Assembly (NCBI GenBank): GCA_025024175.1
Contig: QCXZ01000041.1
Coordinates: 22,005,786-22,069,785, forward strand
Length of the DNA: 64,000 bases
Reading direction: 5' to 3'
Origin: Rhyzopertha dominica
Taxonomy: Eukaryota > Arthropoda > Insecta > Coleoptera > Bostrichidae
Shown piece after piece: positions 1 to 12,954 of the stretch. Position 1 is the first letter of the stretch, and every line of letters begins with the position of its first letter. Position numbers and translations under genes: made by a program. Below the pieces are notes generated by a model. The model was not told the DNA's origin. It worked only from the letters and a program-made list of their open reading frames with translations, and made no database searches.

Positions 1-2229
1 TTATTCATGTAGGATACCATTTTTAGCATTCTCGAACAAATAAGAACCCTGGTGTAGCAAACCTTTAATTGTAGTCCTTTTTTTGTTTATTGGATGTGTG
101 ACATAAAATTATGTATTCTTCCGCTGTTTGTAGGTTTCTTTTAGCAGTATTATCGGTACTGATTATTCCCTCATCTATTCTAATTAACATGCAATTAAGG
201 AAAGGAATCCTGTCGTTGTTCTATTGTGAATTGTAACCTTAAGTGAAAAATTGGTTAAAGTATACCACAATCTGTAGAGTGTTTCTTACGTAACTAGTGC
301 AGTGTCATCGACGTATATTTTTATGAATGTTATTTCGAAACGCAACTTAAGTAGACCTCCTTTTACCAATTTGTGAATAATAATGCGTAACAAAGAAAGC
401 CTCGTTTTTTTTTCAAATAATCCAATACCGATACAAAAATAAAACATATCAATCAGTGCATTCATGCATTAATAACCGGATCAGGTTAATCTATCTAATT
501 TTTAGTGTTTTTTACCTTCCTGACTTGTTTCGCACGGTACACAGTAAAAAATTAGTACTCTGAATATACTATAAAATAACACTAAGCGAAGCTGGAGCAG
601 GTCTGCTTTAGTATAGTAAAAAACTTTGCTACACAGTTAGAGTAAATTTTAGAGAGATTTTTACTCTTGTCAAATGTAATTTTTACACTAGATTTGAGTA
701 AAAATGTTTTTATGCTAGAGTAATAATACTCTCTAATAGTGTTAGCTAACAGTATGCGATACACCTTACTAGAGCATTAATTAACTTTCCGGGATGAGTT
801 CTGCTTACACTCTGCTCTTAAGTGAAATAAGCACTAGTTAGAGTTAATGAACTACATTTAATGAAAGGGGGGGTAGGAAGCAAAATAAAATACATTTGTG
901 TATTATAATATATTTTGTTATATCAAAAATAAATAAATACTTAGGTACTTGAACAGGTTTGCGTTATTTGATATGGTTTTTTATAAAGCAGCAAACGAAA
1001 GTCAATTACATTTAACTAAAATAACATGTTCAGCTTCGAAACTTGCATGCACGTTTAGCAAGTCTGTTAAACGTCCTTGAGGCACTGGATTAAATGTTTG
1101 GAAGAAGATTTAGGCTCTGTGGTGATCGACAACTTATTTATCATTATTCATACAAATGAAATGCCATTGTGCAAATATTACTTACCTTTAGAAAGCAATT
1201 CCAAAGCACAAATAACTCCAAAACTCCAAACACATTCACGTTCACGTGCACGCCGTACGCCATATAAGCATATAACACGGTAGCAAACAGTGTTGCCAGT
1301 TGCCACTGGCACAGATATGAATTTCGCTAGATTGCCGCAAGTAATCCGCTAAACTCCGCTGAAACCCTTAGGATAAGACTGAATAGAGTAATCTATTTAT
1401 ATAAAACGAAATTCGTTATATATTTTGTCATAAATAGTTGTTAGGTACCTACGCATTATGTTAGATAGGTTTAAAATTTCGTTCTCCTGCTTATCGTGTT
1501 CCTTCTGAACCAATAATTTTATTACGTGGAACACACAAGCGCCAAAGGCACGTCAGTTGTTGTTTTGTATTGGTAGGTAAAGTGCACACGAAATATTTTT
1601 CCAAGCAAAGAAAGTACAATAATTGACTCATCTAGCGTAAATAAATCTATTCTGCTTCATACCTAAGTTTTCCATATGATTCATTTGGTAATTCTATAAC
1701 GCTTGCAATCTTTAAGTTTAAATGCTAAATTGTAACAACTAATAATAAACTAAAAACAAGTCAATTGAAGTTATTAAAAATATTTTATCCCGCTAAAATA
1801 TTCGGTAACTGCTAAAAGGCATGCTGCGGGGCTCTTTAGAAATCAACAGTTTTCTTAGAAGGGTGAGCAACAGTGCTTAGCCTTCGACCTACCCTCATAT
1901 TGCTCATAATATATTTGATAACCGATAAGTCACAAGATCTTAGAAGCGAATAGACGGTTAATATCAAACTCGTTCATAAAATCTAGGGTAACCTTAGCAG
2001 TATGTGATCTAGCAAGCAAGCATACTACTTCCATAAGAAGTCATACAGTTTTCAATGTCCATCATTCACGTCTAAAGTTGAAACTCCTGGTTTCAATTAG
2101 TTTCAAGATACCTCGGTCGAGTCCTTTGAACTCCTCCATCCTCCTGACATTGGAATTGAACGCTGTGAAGTCCAAGACTTATCGCAGGGCACAAGAATAT
2201 ACATTTTGAATAGAACAGTATCTGATATG
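1..2229. other. No gene seen; AT-rich intergenic or intronic DNA
   Basis: Both strands carry only short stop-rich frames. One sequence worth marking is cagtgttgccagttgcc at 1288, which resembles the terminal inverted repeat of hAT elements, but I could not find a partner end or an 8-bp target duplication. Confidence 0.6.
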
Positions 2230-2330
2230 GATGCCAGCCATTCACCAATCAACTTGAGGATTCGAACCGGGGCCCCGTAATATCACTCAGCGTCCTGCAC
2301 CTGTCGGATACTATCGGGATCTCGGGTTTG
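2230..2330 (-). repeat. tRNA-like fragment with B box, possible SINE head
   Basis: Read on the minus strand, this stretch holds ggttcgaatcc, a perfect RNA polymerase III B box, at about 2258-2268. It is preceded by a GC-richer segment that resembles the anticodon-arm half of a tRNA. A clean A box and a paired acceptor stem are not visible, so a functional tRNA gene is unlikely. A tRNA-derived SINE head or tRNA pseudogene is the best guess. Confidence 0.3.
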
Positions 2331-4021
2331 CGTTTCCACCATTTTGTGTGACACCTTTCACCGGGTGATGTACAGCGCTGACTGTCTTACAAGGAAAACG
2401 TGAGTCCATTTGAATTCCGCGGGAATTTTTTGATTGAGACATTTTTGCGTCCGTTTGTTTCACAGTAAGCTTGTATATATTTATTAACTGCGCTTGCACT
2501 AATGGGCGGTCAGGTTCTCTGGCTGGTTTCAGTGGATAACGCGAATGAATTTAAGCTACGTTGAAGATGTTTACTTTTCTGCTCCATAAAAATTGAAGTA
2601 ATTGCTCTATGGTGAATCTTTAGGAAACTAAGGTTTATTAGAGCAGCTATCGACTGAATTCTTGATGGTTCTTGTCCTACTTACATTATACCTTCCCCTT
2701 TACAAAAAGAGATACTTTTTGCAATTCGGTTCCTAAATGTATCTTTCTGACTGGCACTTTGATTAGCGATTATTTTCAATACGAATTAGGCACATTTGAA
2801 TATATTCTCGGACTTCTGCATAATTCCAGAGACGCCAATTTCTGGTATTGTAAAGTCTCACAAATTTTGCTTTGGTATCGAGGGTACATACTTTACTAAA
2901 AGAATAGTGTCTCCGGAGTGCACATTTATGAGTTAATTTTTTGGCAAATACCTGCTATAAGCCAACTAGAAAAATTATCTTTACGCTTAAATAAGTTTAA
3001 TCATCGATGATCATCAGCTTGTCTCAAAAATCTACTGAAATCTTTCTTGCTGAAAGTTTTTTATTTTTTTGGCCGGTATCCGCCTCCATCTTTTTTTCAA
3101 AAAGGCAATCAAGTTTGAAAACATACTTAAATCCACATTGACAGAGATTGCTGTTAGTAACATCGAGTAATAGCTGCACACCCTCGAGGGTTTGAATAGG
3201 TACTTGTACGAAAGGATAAGCAAGAAAAACTTTTCCGGATACCTAAAATACGCATCACTTTGACTTGGTTGGTAGCAAACTTGTCACTATTGCTTTAGCA
3301 CTTCATCAATGTCGGAAGGTAGAAACTTAGACGCACGCTGAGTTTTTAACAAACTTACGAAAGGCTTGTGGATATTTTGACAAACATTATTTGTTATTAC
3401 AGCTGTTTCATGCTAACCCTTGTGTCACAATGCTTCATTATTTCAATAGAAACACAAAAATGGCTATAGTATTTTTTAAGTTCAAACTTTAATCATAAAT
3501 GGAAATAAAACGTAAGAAAACTTCATATTTTCCCCTGCAATTAAATTGCAAAAATATCTTGCATAATAAACCATAGAGCATGGNNTGTCACTTGCACCAC
3601 AAGTGTTGGACATACAATCACCATATCTAGTGCAAAAATCACGTTCATGTTGCAACTAGTTATAGCTATTGTCAAATACTTGTACAATAACCACTTTTAG
3701 ATATAATAGATAAGACAGTAAACCAAAATTAAATTAAACAAAGAAAGGGGTTCAATTTTCTAATGTAGAAAAAACGTAACTTGATTTATTCCTAACAGAT
3801 TTTTTATCGATATTTAACTAGCCTGTTATGCACCATCAATGGCCGAATTAGCTCCATTTTCTCGATGTTATTGAAAAAATACCTTTTTGGAGTGGCTAAA
3901 ATATTTACTTGAAACATTCCTTTCCTTTAAAGTTAGAAGAATTAGTCTTGTGGTCGTAATCCACTTTACTGCGCTTTCTTGTGGGATTCACTTTAATTTA
4001 CTCGCGTAATAGTCCACAATG
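2331..4021. other. No gene seen
   Basis: Only short unassigned open frames occur (for example 2672-2899 plus and 3032-3223 minus), with no recognisable domain. Two adjacent Ns lie at 3584-3585. Confidence 0.6.
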
Positions 4022-4023
4022 TA

Positions 4024-4465
4024 CAGTGTCCCATTTTCGTTGTAATTGCAGGGTATCTCGGTAACTATTAATTCTAGAGGGTTGCGGTTTCGACACTGCT
4101 GTATTACTTTCTCGTTCTGAGTTCAGCTGTACCGTCGCGATTTTTGTATCGTCTTTTGTTTTAAAGCCATAGCCAACTTTTGGAAAATGTAACATTTCTC
4201 CAGCTCTCAATTTCTCGCTGGGTATATGCTGATACAAAAAGACTGTAAAGACATTTTTTATAGATATTTTTATTTAGAATCCAGTAGCGTACCCCGTAAC
4301 TTTTTAGGAGGTCACATTTTTGATATATAACACAAACTTGCATTTTTTAAATAGAAACAATTTTTTCTGATTAAAAGATGTATACAGTGTTAGGTTTATT
4401 TTTACTAATTTTGGAATTATTCAAATTTTTTTAAATAATTTATTCATATTTTATGTTTACATCCA
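4024..4465 (+). repeat. Left arm of foldback element
   Basis: This arm pairs with 4690-5167 on the opposite strand. Shared blocks include gtacagctgaa and its neighbourhood near the end, the run reading agccaacttttggaaaatg at about 4168-4186, and the inner block around taattttgga at about 4406. Arms differ by many substitutions and small indels, so the insertion is not recent. Confidence 0.8.
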
Positions 4466-4689
4466 GGAGGCTATGGGTTAAGAAAATACACGATATAATT
4501 TATATTATTAAGTAAAAATTTTAATCCTTTAAAAATAATATTTGCATATTTGAATACATACATAAGGTTCCTAAGAGCGCTCATGCATTTTTTTATCGAT
4601 AATCTAGGAGGCCATGTAACTAATGAAAATGATTGTTTATTTGGAGATAAGTACCTATGCATTGTTTATCATCAAATATCCATTTTGAC

Positions 4690-5167
4690 GAAAAACGTAA
4701 AATCTCATTAAATTATTACAAAAATTGGAATAATACCAAAATTAGTAAAGATAAGCCTAACAATGTATACATTTTCTTAATCAGAAAAAATTGTTCATTT
4801 CAACCATATCAAAGCCAACTATGGTTTCCATTTTAAAAAATGCAAGTTTGTGTTATATCTCAAAAATGTGACCCCCTAAAAATATTCTGAGTACGGCACA
4901 GAATTCAGAATAAAAATATCTATAAAAAAATGTCTTTACTGTTTTTTTGTGTCTACACAGCCAATCGAGATATTGAGAACTGAAGAAATGTTACATTTTC
5001 CAAAAGTTGGCTATGGTTTTAAAACAAAATATTATACAAAAATCGCGACGGTACAGCTGAATTCAGAACAAGAAAGTAATGCAGTAGTGTCGAAACCACA
5101 AACAACCCTCTAGCATTAATAGTTACCCAGATACCCTATACAATTACAACGAAAATGGGACACCCTG
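4690..5167 (-). repeat. Right arm of foldback element
   Basis: Inverted partner of the left arm, ending in gggacaccctg immediately before TA. It is slightly longer than the left arm because of small insertions. Its outer 200 bp also match a diverged half-copy at 58760-58951. Confidence 0.8.
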
Positions 5168-5171
5168 TACA

Positions 5172-8100
5172 GGGTTTCTATAAATGATTCATGCAATGAG
5201 AGAGGCATTAATTTCTTAATTCTTTGCACCGCCATTTGGTAATTGCTGCCAAGCTACAACAACCACATTATATTGCCAACTGTTATGTACTGTACTGAAA
5301 GTTGCGGATTAAGTTATAGCCACGAAATTTATGGTTTTATAAGATTTTGCAACAGTTTATGATTATAATTTCCTTTACGAAGCTACACAACATTACTTTA
5401 ATATGCACAACTACGTCCGTCCTAACCCCGTTTTGTTGCGGTCGCCCATTATCAGGCATGACTTTATAAATCAAATTATTTTCACTAAATTTGAAAGTCT
5501 GCGTAGTTAATCTCAGTCTTTCTGCCTATTTTAATGTTTGGAAATTTTTTGTAACTAGTATTGCACCACCACAATTTATCCATTTACAATTTCTAGATTA
5601 AAAAAATATAGAAGAATACCCGTTATGCCGATAGTGCAGCTAACGTCACTGCCGCTTAATCTAGCTGTGAATTTTACCTTTTCGGTAGGCTAAAATCTTT
5701 TAGTTCATTTAATATAATATGTTATCGAACAGTTTCCTTCACATCGCATGTGTTTTGCTTACTACTATTGGAATCATTGCTTTTAATTTACATATTGGAC
5801 TCTACATGTATCCTCGACAATACGTGTGCATTTTTTTATTCGGGTTTTTATTTAATTTCAAATCAAAGTTTAGTCGAATACCTGTTATTTTAAGAAGGAT
5901 TTTGGTAAGTAAAACTTCTCACAAGTGTTAGTGATGTACTAGACATCTAAAGAAATATTTTTGTCCGTATAAATATGGTGGAAAATAGAAGATTCTGGAT
6001 GAATACCTAAAAGTTCTTTTTCTATTGAGTTCATATTTTGTCAAAATTTCACTTTGTGAAAGTACATAACCTAGTGTGAAACTTGATTCATCTTTTGGTT
6101 TGGTTCGGTCTTTAAGTGATAAACACGGCTGTATCTGACCTGATGATTATCCGAAAGTATGATAATTTTATCCTTCGTTGCATAATATCTTATTCTTCTC
6201 TGTATCAACATTTTTTATTTTTCAGTAGTATAAAAATAGCATGCATCATCTTGGATCTTTTGTTGTGGTTAAGTGTATTCGTATACTGCCGTTTCTATGT
6301 TTATGCAATACAAAATTGTGGCCTACGCAATTAATATCCTTTCCCCTCACTGTACACCCGAGTAATGCATTCATAATGCTTATATCAATTTCTTTTATAT
6401 TCGAATTTTATGTGATGGCATAAGATGCTTTTGCCACATACCCTATAAATCTTATGAGCGACAACATTTCTAATGCTCCAGCATACATTCATTTAGTGAT
6501 TTGCATTCCATCAGCTTACACCTTGGCCTCCTAAGTGCTTCGGTTTAGACCTTACCCAAACCGCAATTCGCATTTTTGCCACACATTACAGCTAATGATA
6601 GTCGTTTACGGCTGAACTGACTTTTGTTATTTCACACGTAGTTGTTCCCTATTAACCTCTCCACACCTCGTGACACAGTGAGTGATTTTCCCGTCCCAGG
6701 TTGAATTTTCTCAGCAATTATCACGACTTTTGTATTGGGCGAGGCCATTAACGATTAATCTTTGAACAATTTCCTAGTTATGCTGGAATCCGCTGTTCAC
6801 ATGCGTATACCTTGGTGTTATTACAGAAAACTGCTGATATATGGGCTGTATCAGTTTTATAGCTCCGGAGTTGCGTGAAGCTATCGGCCAAGAGCGTACG
6901 TGCACGGAAAAGGTAGCCATAATAATAGAAAGGGTCGTTTAAGTATAGCTACCCATATAAATAGCGGCAAATGACGCAAGTATGAATGAAGCGGGTTGTT
7001 ATTTTGAATGTAGCCTTTAAATCACTATATCATGGCGCAAGATGCTGCAACGCATTTGCTGATATCAATATTATAAATGGAGGAGGTATCTGCATTCACG
7101 GGAGCCTTGATAAAACCATCTGGCTTTCAGGATTCGCGACAGAGGATGCGAATGCAGTATTAGCTGTAACAAACTGTGTGGCACTAATGATTCTAAATTG
7201 CTTAATGAACTGTATAAGTTTTACCATTCTATTTCGGCTTCAAAACGGCTAAAAAATTGCTCAGTTCATAAACTACTTTAACTGACAAGTTATATAACTT
7301 TCAATTTACTTGACATTAGTTTGAATTTTGTGCTATACGCACCTAGTTGAAAACTGAAAATTGATATTGTAACATAATTGCTACCGCTTATGTATGCTAG
7401 CAGGTTTTCTTGTCTTTCTGTCTAACACTTGCTTGCTATTACTATGGCAAGAATTTATACTGCTATTAAGGATTTAAGACTTGTTTTGTTCAGCAAACGT
7501 TATCTGCTTGATCGTTCCCTTCTGATAATGGCAGTTCTTAAAAAGTACTTCAAAAATAAATATGGCCACAATCTCTAAAAATACTATCTTTCAATGGAAG
7601 ATACGGAACAGGCCAAATGTACGTACTTATTCTATAACTCCATAATCATTGAAAGTGCGTAAAGTTGTTTTGGACAAAAGTTTGTACCATTTTTGTGCAC
7701 TGCAACCTATAACAATTATTTCCAGAATGACTGCCGGCAACGCACACTTACTTTTTTATTTAATGGGGCATCCTACTTTTTACGAATTAAGAAATTTTGT
7801 GAAAAACTGGCGATTTAAACTAAAAGAGTCACGAAAAAGTAAAATTTATATTTTTTGATGCCTTTCAGTTGCGAAATTCTCAAACGCAAATAACTAGATG
7901 TGTCTTAAACAGAAATAATAGTCCAAATTGAACGTTTTGGGTTGTTTAACAAAATAATTTTTTAACAATTTTTAAGAAATTACCTGTGCATAGTTACTTT
8001 TCGTTTGTTTCTTAGCAAGATCTATTACTTTCAACCCGGGTGTATTTATATGTTTATGTTATCATCTTAGGTGTTGCGTACCTGCTGTCAATCGCTGAAT

Positions 8101-9275
8101 TGGTCGATTTTTTTTTAATTGGGAGTTTTCCGTATAAAAAGAATCACACCCACTATAAAATGTTACAGAACAACACAGATATAAATAGCTAATAATTGCT
8201 CAAATAAAGACTGTTTTCTGATTGAGCTAATTCCGCCATAACGAGTTCATGTACCGTCTTAATTTTTATTGAGGGGCCAAAAACCGTTTTCATTTTTGAA
8301 GGACAGTTCACTTATGATCTGAATATTAAGGAATACAGTTTTCCGATGATCAGATTTCGTGCAAATAAGCAGGGGAGTCTGCAATCTTTGATAATTATTT
8401 TAAGTTGTACAGTACCAAAACGTGAAAAAAAATATTTTATTCAAGACAATTTTCGAATTTTCAACAATTATTGATTTATGGATAAAATACCTTCACTCAA
8501 GGAAAAAAATCTTTGCTTGAATTTGTGTCATCAGACGTATATACAGGGTTGCTACAAAGTATGGAACCAGCAGGATATTTCTGTTCGACCGATTTGTCTG
8601 AAATTGTGCATGGGCCTATTGGTAATAAAAATGCATTTTCGTTTCCGAGATATGAGCGCAAGTTGCATTTTTTAATGCGAAGGGGGGGGGGGTCAAAGGG
8701 CACATCATTAAAAAGGATATTTTTCCTGATTTCAAAAATGGTCTTTCGATTTAACCAACGTAATTTGAATTGCAATTATTGCATGAAAAAAACGATGAAT
8801 TACTGCGTGACTCAAAACTGAAATTATGTTTTTAGTACTGAATGAACGGTAAAACACAATCTACCTTACAAAAAACAACATTTGATCCATGCTAGCAAAA
8901 TAATTTAGATACACTAACTAAGACTTCACCAGAAAACTTAATGGGATACCAAATTTTAATTCTGTTATCATAATTAATGGTGCTGATAGAAATTCTAAAT
9001 GCTATTCAATATTAATAGTACAATTTCTCTAATAAATAATATGGAATTTTTTTATCAAAAGCAATTCGGAGAGTTGCACTCAATTCTTTTTCACAAAGGT
9101 TTTATGAAAGAGGTATTTCGAAAAACCTATGAAACGTGAATGAAAAACAGCATTTTATGTGAACAAAGATGTAAAATAATAACAAGCAATATGGCCCGTA
9201 CATGGGGGTTATCAAAATATTTGGAAATAAAGTTTAGGAGAATCCGATTATTAATTTATATTTCGTGACTTAGGT
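5172..9275. other. No gene seen; short G tract and a mariner-like end
   Basis: About 4 kb without a recognisable frame. A TA-cagggttgctac end at 8542-8555 resembles the termini of mariner elements, but no partner end was found. An 11-G run lies at 8682-8692. The overlapping frames around 8497-8821 on both strands (up to 102 codons) match nothing I recognise. Confidence 0.55.
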
Positions 9276-9915
9276 CATTCTGCAAAAAAAACATCATCTA
9301 CGTATAGTTCAGCCGAAAACAGACTAAGGGAAGAAGACATATCTCAGCCTGCCTTTTGTACAAAATATTTATTATCGAAAGGATTTACGTACAGAATTTG
9401 TAATTTATTTTTTTAATAGTTGGTTCAACCTTGTCTAAGAGTTCTTTTAATTCGTTGTGAAATTCAGTTCTTTCGTCAATTTCAAATTCTTCATTATCCA
9501 AGAAATAGAAAACCTTATTTTAGTAATCGTTTTTATTGTCTAGAATGACCAAACAATGTTTTTTCCTTTAAATGTGTTTTTGATTTGGAACAAAATCTTA
9601 TTAGATTTTTGTAATATTGAATTAACACGTGATAACAAAGAGGTTTTTTTAGGACCTAAGTTATCCGTAATCCCATCACAGTCAGCTATCAGTAAAGGAA
9701 TATATTTGGCATCAGCTTTTTTGGGAGCAATAAATTTTAATCCTTGGTTCAGAAATTTTAAGTGTTTATCCGATAAAGCTTGCTTTTGATAAAACTGCCA
9801 TGAACATCGAAAGGTCGAAAAATTTCAAATGGTTTAATTAAACTTTTAACCTTTTAAAAAATTTTGTATTCTCATATTAATTCTATCGTTGTACAAATTT
9901 GATATGTAATTGTGT
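9276..9915 (-). pseudogene. Penelope-like element reverse transcriptase relic
   Basis: Minus-strand translation gives a chain of coding-like blocks. Near 9790 it reads LSDKHLKFLNQGLKFI, the shape of the 'LS..E..LL.KGL.F.P' segment before the RT of Penelope-like elements. Near 9500 is FLDNEEFEIDERTEFHNELK, resembling the linker that follows the first RT block. Near 9300 is SSSLSLFSAELYVDD, close to the 'MGS.LSP.LA.LY' RT motif. Stops and frame changes separate the blocks, and the usual 'YGLPKIHK' region between linker and later RT motif is missing, implying an internal deletion. It has the same orientation as the PLE endonuclease piece at 42.7-43.5 kb, but nothing shows they come from one copy. 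Family call rests on motif memory only. Confidence 0.6.
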
Positions 9916-12574
9916 ACATCCAAATTTCGTAACCTAAAACTGAAGTGAGAACCATTGGATTTAAATTGCTAGTGTTTCTGGCGAAAATGCGGGCTATATG
10001 TAAGTTTAATTTAATATAATCTTAAGTTTGCTGGTTACATCATTCAATTTGTCTAAATTATTTCCTGGTATGAATTAAATATTATCTACCGTAGGCAATA
10101 TACGTTCCGTTTCGCCAATAATAAAAACAAAAAATCAATATTGGAAAATTCTTTTTTAATCAGGGGAAATGGACATTTAAAATAATTTGAAAAGCACAAA
10201 AATTATGATATTGTTACAATAAATTCTTTGGCAGCTAACCATTTATTGTTACACCAGCATACTGTCACGTTAGAAAATTTAAATTAACTGTACTATTTTT
10301 GCAAAAAATCATCAGAATTGTATTTCAAAATTTTGAATGATTCTTCTGTAGTTTTAGTTATTCACTTTTTTGTCATTAATTTTATTTACTTTGCTGACAT
10401 CCCGATTGTTGTTATTCCTACTGATTATGGCTTATTAGGTAACCAAAAGCGCTGTAAAATAGGTTGAACTTGGAGATTAAATTCCGAAAAAAATTATTAA
10501 CTGGGTATATCAACTAGACCTAGATGAAGAAAGCGGATGGGTTAATTATTTTTCTTAGAAATTATTACCTTGTAGTTATGATAGTTCATTGGTCCTTTAT
10601 TGTGTTCCTTATTGCATCACTTCTATCTTTTACATTAATTGCAGCATCATAGNTTGCCTTTTTATGCGCGTACCATTTTCGTTCTTGAATTAAAATTATA
10701 GTATGGTGTTAATTATTTTTGGTCATGCGCCATGTCGAGTTTGTAAGGAGATCGCGCTTTTTTAGTTTTTTTTCTTNCTTTCGCCGTCTTGACTGAGGGA
10801 CATNGCGTTAGATGTCTGTCGCATCAGAGATCAAAGATAGGTGGCGTTCTCATTCTCTTGGTGACGACTGTGATCGTCACTGCAACAACTTGGTAACTAA
10901 ATTTAGGTCCCTAATAAACAGAAACAGCTTTCTTCTTAAGTTTATATTCAGAAGATGTAACAAGGCATGTAAAGAAATGCAGTTTTAATTACACTACAGA
11001 AACGATTTAAACAGCTATTAGAGTTAAAAAGTGGTAACATTTCTTCTACTACTGCAGCTCGTTGTTTATTCATTTGCATGCGCAACCGCGATCAATTAAA
11101 ATTAAGGACCCGACAGCGGACACACCTCGTAACACCCGAATACTTTCCTATTCACATTAGGCCCCTGATTACCTCATTTAACCATTCTCGACACGAGCAC
11201 GGTCTTTTGTTTTCCCAGGCCTCCCTCATTAACAGTTTTAAGACATAATGAAACATCATCAATTAACTACGGACAAAATTAAAATTGACGGCTAGTCATT
11301 GCTTCTCTCGCCTCCGGTCATGGCGCGGCCGACGACGGAATGTGCCGAGTAATAATGCAATGGGGTTATCACGTCAAGGCACGGCGGCTTTTTGAGGTAA
11401 CTGATCGCCGCAACGATCCGTCGATCAACAGCAACCCCTCTGAGGCCTCAGTCACAATTAACATTACAGACTACGCAAGAGTTGCATCTAGCACAGCACA
11501 GGATTAATGCACTTAAAAATCCATAGTGTGGTCCGGTCAAATTTAGACATGCAAGGCTACAAAAATTCGCATTAAAGTAAAAATTGGTATGAGCGTTTGG
11601 AACACCATTATATAGAAATTCTGAAAAGTCCTCTTCGGTCCCATACGTGAAAAAAATTTTATTCAAGGTTAAAAGTCTCATAAATGGGTTTTACCCGTAG
11701 TATCCAAATTAATGTTTATTTTGTAATGTAAAGACTAGAAGGTTTAGTTTAAGATGTTTTACTTTCTAAACTTTTATAAACAAAAATGCTGTGTTTTCTT
11801 GGTTTTGGAAGCGCGCTTCGCTCCTATTGCCTTCTGTCGGCGTTTCACTCACGTTCTTCACGGACATCTTCAGGGTTGTATTCGTAGAGGCGACGCACAC
11901 CTGCAGATCCAGTTGTGGCAAGGCCCAGCTGTAAATCTTTAGTCAGAGTGATAATTTCGCGCAATATACTGCAACTATTTTGTTTCCTTTGAAGAAATCA
12001 GTTTTCTCGCTTGTACAGAAAAACCTCTTGTGTCAGTTTTAATGCCGCATATGCTTTTTGACATTCCATTTTGACAACTTAAGTATACGCCTATATTTTA
12101 TTTTAATCTACAATCCACCTCCTTTTCATGAGATACTTTTTCTTGCATGATCACAGTCCGCTATGAATTGCTTGTACATCGGACCAAAATTGTTATTATT
12201 CACATATATATTGATATATTCACATATACACCTGACACGCTATCAATTGGGATATAAATAATCTTTCATATACATTATTTTTTGTGTTAAGGATCGAAAA
12301 TAATAACTATTTAATAAACCTTGGTTTAATAATCACCCACTTAACAATATTAATCTTATAAACACTACTGCATCGTTTCACTATCCGTGTACGATTAACT
12401 GACTTTCACAACATCAACCCCTCATGCTGACTCACTATTACACAATATCCTTTTTTCTTTTCATTTATTTATGCAGAGTTTTATAACATCGTCAATATGT
12501 AGGTCCTCGAGGAAGTGCAAGTAAATCTGTTTTCGTAAATCGATAGCATTTTAATAAGAAATTTTCTCTGCTAA
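9916..12574. other. No gene seen; one coding-like patch
   Basis: Frame 10824-10988 (plus, 54 codons before a stop) reads as coding-like sequence beginning SEIKDRWRSHSLGDD, which vaguely resembles LINE endonuclease-RT linkers but cannot be assigned. Around 11.28-11.43 kb the base composition is richer in CpG than its surroundings. Three single Ns lie between 10653 and 10804. Confidence 0.5.
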
Positions 12575-12954
12575 AGAACTTATGTGGGACCAACTCTATT
12601 AACTGGGATATAAATAATTGCGCGAATGTCATCCACCATGCCATCTAGTGGCAATACGGTATCATCCACTCGACTATATGGAGAACTAATCTGAACTATG
12701 GTGTGGACGTTTAAAATACCAGCAGACGTAATTTTGTTACTATAATGTTTGGGAACTGCACTTTTTGCAGAAAGTGTCGTTGGGAACGTAAGCCGGTATT
12801 TTAAACGCTCATAGCGTAGTGGGCTGCATTTCAGATTAGTTATCCACTGAGACAAATGGATGATACCGTACTGCCACTAGATGGCATGGTGTCATTTACA
12901 TTCTAATTCTCGCATAAGAACTTACGTGGCACCTACTCTATTAACTGGGATATA
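12575..12954. repeat. Direct-plus-inverted repeat module with CTCF-like cores
   Basis: A 38-bp segment ending in ctattaactgggatata (12575-12612) recurs in direct orientation at 12917-12954 with three mismatches. Inside it, 12634-12668 and 12857-12891 are inverted repeats of 35 bp with one mismatch. Each inverted arm contains the core ccactagatggca (12641-12653 on the minus strand, 12873-12885 on the plus strand). It fits a small MITE or a rearranged tandem repeat. Coding potential is absent apart from an incidental minus frame. Confidence 0.75.

Larger units (their letters stand above)
4024..5167. mobile_element. Foldback (palindromic) DNA transposon, TA-flanked
   Basis: The two ends are inverted copies: cagtgtcccattttcgttg at the left and caacgaaaatgggacaccctg at the right. 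Both are bordered by TA (4022-4023 and 5168-5169), the duplication expected of Tc1/mariner-type insertion. The complementarity continues inward for roughly 440-480 bp per arm, leaving an unpaired centre of about 200 bp, so nearly the whole element is one long imperfect palindrome. No transposase frame is present; the open frames inside (4161-4343 and 4471-4662 minus) look incidental. It is best described as a non-autonomous foldback or long-TIR MITE. A transcript across it would form a long double-stranded RNA. Confidence 0.85.

Noticed and set aside
1288..1310. hAT terminal repeat cagtgttgcca
   Set aside because: No inverted partner and no 8-bp duplication could be found.
8497..8821. Overlapping frames of 92 and 102 codons on opposite strands
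   Set aside because: No domain, no coding-like neighbours, and a G homopolymer inside; probably chance.
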